A DNA stretch of 64,000 bases from assembly GCA_905215325.1 (NCBI GenBank), contig CAJMPP010000007.1, positions 1 through 64,000 of the forward strand, given 5' to 3'. Positions 60,430 to 64,000 of the stretch are shown in pieces. Within the stretch, counting starts at the first letter, position 1. Every line of letters begins with the position of its first letter. Below the pieces are notes generated by a model, which worked only from the letters and a program-made list of their open reading frames with translations, did not search any database and was not told the origin of the DNA. Origin of the DNA: an uncultured bacterium (GTDB taxonomy: Bacteria; Actinomycetota; Coriobacteriia; Coriobacteriales; Eggerthellaceae). The translations under genes and the position numbers were made by a program.

Positions 60430-62997
60430 CTAGTAAATCCCGAACGCGTTCCACAGCAGCACGTTCGCACCGATCATCAGCACGAGCGATCCGAACATGA
60501 AGTACAGCGCGATGCGATATACCGACACCGTCTGCCCCGCCACGGCGGCCGACGCCACCGCATGTGCGCCCGCCTGCTGCACGGGCACCTGCGCATGGGC
60601 GCCCAGCTGCGTGGTCCAGCCCTTCGACAGCGGTTCGCTCGAGCGCACCTGCAACAACTCCAGAAACGACAACGCCGCCGCAAGGGCGAAATACAGCCCG
60701 AAGTCGCAAATGTAGCGCATAAGGATGCCGGCGCCCTGTAGGTCGAAGATGCACAGCACCACCGCCACGCACACCGCGCAGATCCACAGCGGCATAAGGC
60801 CCTTCGCCTTCAGGCCGTGGCGAACGCGCGGCAGCGCCAGCAGCACGAGCGTCATCGGATACAGGAAGAAGTAGCCGCCGAACATGGGCTCGTAGATGGT
60901 GACGCCCTGGTACGCCGGGTCCATGTAGGTCTGGTGCATGAACGGGAACTGGCTGCCAAGCGCCGGAGGCTGGAACAGGTACGCGTACAGGCCGAACGAG
61001 ATGCGGTCGGCGTGGAACCCGCGATGCGTCATGTCGTTGGTGGTCAGGTTGTAGTTCGCACCGAAGTCGAACGGGCTGCCGAAGCGCGCGAAGTTGTACA
61101 CCATGACCGCTGCAGCGACCACCAGAAACGGCGTGAGCGCGGCACGGAAGGCGCCCAAGCAGGCTCGTCGCGCCTGGGCGTTGCCGCGGGCGTCGCGCAA
61201 AAACGGCCAGAACAGCACCAGCCCGAACACGGCAGCCAGCACCATCTGCGGACGCGCAGCAAGCGTCAGCGCGATGAGCGCCGCACCGGCCACCACACGC
61301 CGACGATCTATGAAACCGCCCGTGGTGCCCGACACCCACAGTCCCAGACCCCAGCTGATCAGGGCCAGGCCCATAGCTTCAGGCAGGAAGTACATGCTGG
61401 GCGTGCGCGCCAAGATCAGCCCGCCGCCAGCCACGAACATCATGATGTCGAGCACGAGCAGCACACCGATCGACGTGCGAGGGAACCACCGGCGCGAGAT
61501 GCGCGTGAGCAAATACGCGATACCCGCCACATACGCGCAGTCGCAGATGGCAACGCCGAGCCACGTGGGGAACCCGGTTCCCGTGAGCAACAGCCATGGG
61601 ACGTAGAACACCAGGCACGGCAGCACACCGAAATACACGTAGTATTTCCCCTGGTAGTACGCGTGATCCCATAGGTAGGGCACACCCGCGGAATCACGCG
61701 CCGCGGTGTCGTAGGGGTTGTCCATGGCCTGCAGCGCGGCCGAGGGCACGTCGTCCAAGTAGAAGTGCCCCTGAAGCAGCGCCTGGGCGAGCTTTTGGTA
61801 CTGGAACTGGTTTTCCGTGCTGGCGGTGTGCGTGATGGACAGGAAGTGCGTGTTGGACATGACCAGAATGAAGATGACGACGCACTGCACCGCCACCAAC
61901 GCGATGACCATCCAGCCCTGACGCGTGATGCGACCGTCAAACACGCGGCTGAACAGGACCGATTGCGGGCGAACGGCGTACAGCGCCAGCAGTACCGCCA
62001 GGATGAAGGCGAAGCGCAGCGGATCGATGTCAAGCGGGACCTGCTGGTTCAGGCCGATGCCCGTCACGGTCACCGAGCCCACGTCGGTCAGGTTCGTGAT
62101 TGAGACGTAGATGGAATGGCAGTCGCCCGCCGGGTCCAAGCTGATATAGGTGCTGGCGGCGTCCTTCGGGTCGACCGAGACCGCCGGCAGCTGATAGTAG
62201 TTCGCGTTGCCTTCGTCCTGCAGATACATGACCACCTGCAGCTTGCTGTCGGTGGCCTTCGCGGCCGCGGCGGGGTCGTTGAGTTGAGGGGTGAAGTGGA
62301 TGCTGCGGACGGTATCGTCAAGGCCCGTGATCTCGAAATAGTTCGCGGACGCATCGAGCGTCAGCGCGCCTTCGGTACCCGCGGACACGCCGTTGACCAG
62401 GTACGTCCCCACCTGCGGGTAGGTCATGGACGTGAAGAAGGCCAGGTTGAAGCCGAACGCCTCGATGAGCACGGCGATCAGCACGCAGATGACGATGCCG
62501 GCGAAGCGCTTGAGCGGGCTGACATAGGCGCCGGCAGAGCCGGCGAAGCCCATGTCGCAGGTTTCGGAAGGCGAAGCCCAGCCCTGCTGCGGGCGCACGG
62601 CGCCGTGACGGCCGTGGCGCGCATACGCAGGCTGCGCCGAGTTGCCGGCGTGAGCGCCGGCGGCAGCCGAGCCGCCCGGCATGCGCGTAGTCCCCGACCC
62701 GCCGCGCGACCAGCGGCTATAGGGAGTGTTGCCGGGCTGCGCGGATTGCCCGCCGTACCCCGCGGGTGCGCCGCTTCGGCCCGCGCCGCGACCGGCGCCG
62801 TAGCCGGCGGGTGCGCCGGGAGCCGATGCCGGGCCGGGGCCGCCGGGAGTACCGGGGCGTGCCGCGCCACGGGTGCCGGGGCCCCCCGCGCCACGCCCAC
62901 CGCGGGAGGCGTAGCTCTCGCGGGCGTACTGCTCGAACTCGGGCGAGGAAACGCCCGGCTCGAAAGGGTCATAATACTGTTGATTACGATTCGTCAT
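60430..62997 (-). CDS. Large polytopic membrane protein with Gly/Arg/Pro-rich N-terminus (possible GT-C type glycosyltransferase)
   Basis: An 855-residue membrane protein of unknown function. Residues 1-165 are polar and rich in Gly, Arg, Pro and Ala and probably disordered in the cytoplasm. One transmembrane helix then a beta-type extracytoplasmic region (about 190-325) precede about ten more helices. The WDHAYYQGKYYVYFGVLPCL loop and the overall layout resemble GT-C type sugar transferases or related proteins, but no catalytic motif is certain. The ATG at 62997 lacks a ribosome site; TATAAT lies seven bases upstream, so the message may be leaderless. Confidence 0.75.
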   Translation of the reverse strand: MTNRNQQYYDPFEPGVSSPEFEQYARESYASRGGRGAGGPGTRGAARPGTPGGPGPASAPGAPAGYGAGRGAGRSGAPAGYGGQSAQPGNTPYSRWSRGGSGTTRMPGGSAAAGAHAGNSAQPAYARHGRHGAVRPQQGWASPSETCDMGFAGSAGAYVSPLKRFAGIVICVLIAVLIEAFGFNLAFFTSMTYPQVGTYLVNGVSAGTEGALTLDASANYFEITGLDDTVRSIHFTPQLNDPAAAAKATDSKLQVVMYLQDEGNANYYQLPAVSVDPKDAASTYISLDPAGDCHSIYVSITNLTDVGSVTVTGIGLNQQVPLDIDPLRFAFILAVLLALYAVRPQSVLFSRVFDGRITRQGWMVIALVAVQCVVIFILVMSNTHFLSITHTASTENQFQYQKLAQALLQGHFYLDDVPSAALQAMDNPYDTAARDSAGVPYLWDHAYYQGKYYVYFGVLPCLVFYVPWLLLTGTGFPTWLGVAICDCAYVAGIAYLLTRISRRWFPRTSIGVLLVLDIMMFVAGGGLILARTPSMYFLPEAMGLALISWGLGLWVSGTTGGFIDRRRVVAGAALIALTLAARPQMVLAAVFGLVLFWPFLRDARGNAQARRACLGAFRAALTPFLVVAAAVMVYNFARFGSPFDFGANYNLTTNDMTHRGFHADRISFGLYAYLFQPPALGSQFPFMHQTYMDPAYQGVTIYEPMFGGYFFLYPMTLVLLALPRVRHGLKAKGLMPLWICAVCVAVVLCIFDLQGAGILMRYICDFGLYFALAAALSFLELLQVRSSEPLSKGWTTQLGAHAQVPVQQAGAHAVASAAVAGQTVSVYRIALYFMFGSLVLMIGANVLLWNAFGIY

Positions 62998-63004
62998 GGC
63001 CCGG

Positions 63005-63010
63005 ATTATA
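63005..63010 (-). promoter_or_regulatory. TATAAT -10 element directly before the membrane-protein start
   Basis: On the minus strand TATAAT is followed by CCGGGCC and then ATG, leaving no room for a leader. A poor -35 (TTCGGA) stands 18 bases upstream. Confidence 0.5.
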
Positions 63011-63049
63011 CTTCCAAGGACGAACACGTCCGAAACCCAGGGAGGCACA

Positions 63050-63412
63050 ATGGACGAAAAAGACATTGCCGCGTTGCGAAACGCCGACATAGATTACGAG
63101 GACATCATCGACCGCTTCGAAGGCAACGAATCGCTGTACCTGAAACTGGCCGAGCTGTTCCTCGACGACCCCCACATGCCCAACGTCCGCCGCGCATTCG
63201 CCGCAGGCGATCTGGCAACCGCGGAGGTGGAGGCACACGCCCTCAAAGGCGTAGCCGGCAACCTCTCGCTCACTAGCGTGCACAAGCTGGCGAAAAGCAT
63301 AAACGACGCCCTAAGAGACGGTAACGAAGCCGCAGCAGCCAAGCTGCTCCCAGAGCTTGACGAGGCGTACGAGAAGGCAGTCAGCGCCTTACGGGAGGTT
63401 TTGAGGAGGTAG
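63050..63412 (+). CDS. Free-standing HPt (histidine phosphotransfer) domain protein
   Basis: A 120-residue helical protein. The phosphorylatable histidine is H63 in EAHALKGVAGNLS, the classic HxxKG motif, with the four-helix-bundle pattern around it. It would pass phosphate between a hybrid kinase and a response regulator, neither of which is in the window. GGGAGG precedes the ATG. It diverges from the membrane-protein gene and has its own terminator. Confidence 0.9.
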   Translation: MDEKDIAALRNADIDYEDIIDRFEGNESLYLKLAELFLDDPHMPNVRRAFAAGDLATAEVEAHALKGVAGNLSLTSVHKLAKSINDALRDGNEAAAAKLLPELDEAYEKAVSALREVLRR

Positions 63413-63524
63413 GGAGCGGAAACCCACGCGCGAAACGCCAACGCTTGCTCAGCGGGTGCGGCGGCGCATCAGCCGGCAGGGACCGAAGACCCACGCGCGA
63501 TGCGCCAACGTCACGCCAAACAAC

Positions 63525-63569
63525 AAAGCAGGCCGGATCGCCGCCAAAGCGACCCGGCCTGCTTTTGTA
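63525..63569 (+). terminator. Intrinsic terminator after the HPt gene
   Basis: AAAGCAGGCCGG (63525-63536) pairs with CCGGCCTGCTTT (63554-63565), with TCGC/GCGA extending inside, and ends TTTTGT. It also faces the converging wall-binding-protein gene. Confidence 0.85.
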
Positions 63570-63625
63570 TGAGAGGAAGACGCTAAGCGCAGCCCGGCCA
63601 TTTCCAGCCGGCCAACTGCATCAAT

Positions 63626-64000
63626 CTAGTATCCAGGAATCCATCTTCCGTCCGATCCAACATAATACGAACCGATCCACTGGTCTTTTGCCATAGTGCC
63701 ATCTTCAAGAAGGTAGTAATCCCCTTCCCACGAAGATGACTTCATCGCTCCAGAACCGCAATAAAAGCGCCAGGCAACTCCGTCGTTAAACCAACCCGTA
63801 ACCATTGCGCCAGATGACGCGAATCGATACGCAACGCCTTCGATAATCTGCTCCCCAACCAGCATCTTGCCTGCATCGGAGAAGCAATACCAGCTGCCAT
63901 TCACGAACTGCCACCCCGTACCCATCGCGCCAGAACCGTCGCAGTAATACCAGGTACCTTCATCGTCTATCCAACCAATATGCATAGCGCAGCTAGTAGG
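63626..64000 (-). CDS. Cell-wall/choline-binding repeat protein, C-terminal part (cut by window edge)
   Basis: The last 124 residues of a protein that continues beyond the right edge; the frame is open to base 64000. It is a run of about six aromatic repeats of roughly 20 residues (GTWYYCDGSGAMGTGWQFV, GSWYCFSDAGKML, GVAYRFASSGAMVTGWF, AWRFYCGSGAMKSS, YYLLEDGTMAKDQWIG, YYVGSDGRWIPGY), the cell-wall-binding (CW_binding) pattern used by surface enzymes to hold choline-type or other wall polymers. The catalytic part is not visible, so the role is unknown. Confidence 0.88.
   Translation of the reverse strand, partial: PTSCAMHIGWIDDEGTWYYCDGSGAMGTGWQFVNGSWYCFSDAGKMLVGEQIIEGVAYRFASSGAMVTGWFNDGVAWRFYCGSGAMKSSSWEGDYYLLEDGTMAKDQWIGSYYVGSDGRWIPGY

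Noticed and set aside
60258..60500. A new small gene starting MRKELDSQ with strong ribosome site
   Set aside because: The frame soon becomes Arg/Pro-rich and runs antisense into the membrane-protein gene; listed only as part of an intergenic note.

Overview
The window is a 64 kb piece of a GC-rich bacterial chromosome with tightly packed genes on both strands. Gene content (F420-free anaerobic metabolism, 2-oxoacid:ferredoxin oxidoreductase, bile-salt-hydrolase-type enzyme, sortase-type and choline-binding-type surface proteins, ScpAB, NiaR-controlled NAD synthesis) and codon use fit an anaerobic gut actinobacterium, most likely class Coriobacteriia, family Eggerthellaceae. That placement is an inference from style and content; no rRNA is present to confirm it.

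Region by region. 1-3.0 kb: a cut-off SulP anion permease beside a beta carbonic anhydrase, then a C_GCAxxG_C_C redox protein and a YeiH-type transporter. 3.1-9.6 kb: endonuclease IV, then an aryl-acid cluster of phenylacetate-CoA ligase, a free-standing LysR effector domain and a three-gene 2-oxoacid:ferredoxin oxidoreductase. 9.8-12.2 kb: universal stress protein, a small membrane protein and a PiT phosphate permease. 12.7-14.5 kb: an XRE-HTH/aminotransferase fusion preceded by a dense array of TGAACC boxes that reappears inside its own linker. 14.8-19.5 kb: RecQ, a deformylase-like protein, a LexA/CI-type repressor with an altered catalytic dyad, and an Abi_2 (AbiF-like) HEPN protein whose leader looks like a small structured RNA with its own promoter and terminator. 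This is the most system-like novelty in the window.

19.7-31.3 kb: amidohydrolase, EF-G2, a small membrane protein, a bile-salt-hydrolase-family enzyme, a repeat element made of inverted 30-bp boxes, Mrp, and a large wall-anchored M6 metalloprotease. 31.5-45.98 kb is mostly core: gpsA-plsY-der-DUF512 radical SAM; an orphan LytTR regulator; ispH; tyrA-aroA-cmk-plsC; rluB-scpB-scpA-site-2 protease. 46-46.7 kb is an 800-bp gene-free block full of direct and inverted repeats.

46.8-52.2 kb: serC, then nadA-nadB-nadC-niaR behind a perfect 13-bp-arm operator. 52.4-56.8 kb: a three-gene signalling operon (transmembrane protein with eight-residue repeats, Ser/Thr kinase, FHA protein). 56.8-64 kb: TrmL, an ABC-F ATPase, 14-bp tandem repeats, tRNA-Asn, a large polytopic membrane protein, a free HPt domain, and the C-terminal end of a repeat-type cell-wall-binding protein running off the right edge.

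Two themes recur: intergenic palindromes with a GGGGACG/CGTCCCC core, and several genes whose non-structured linkers carry the same short motifs as nearby intergenic DNA.
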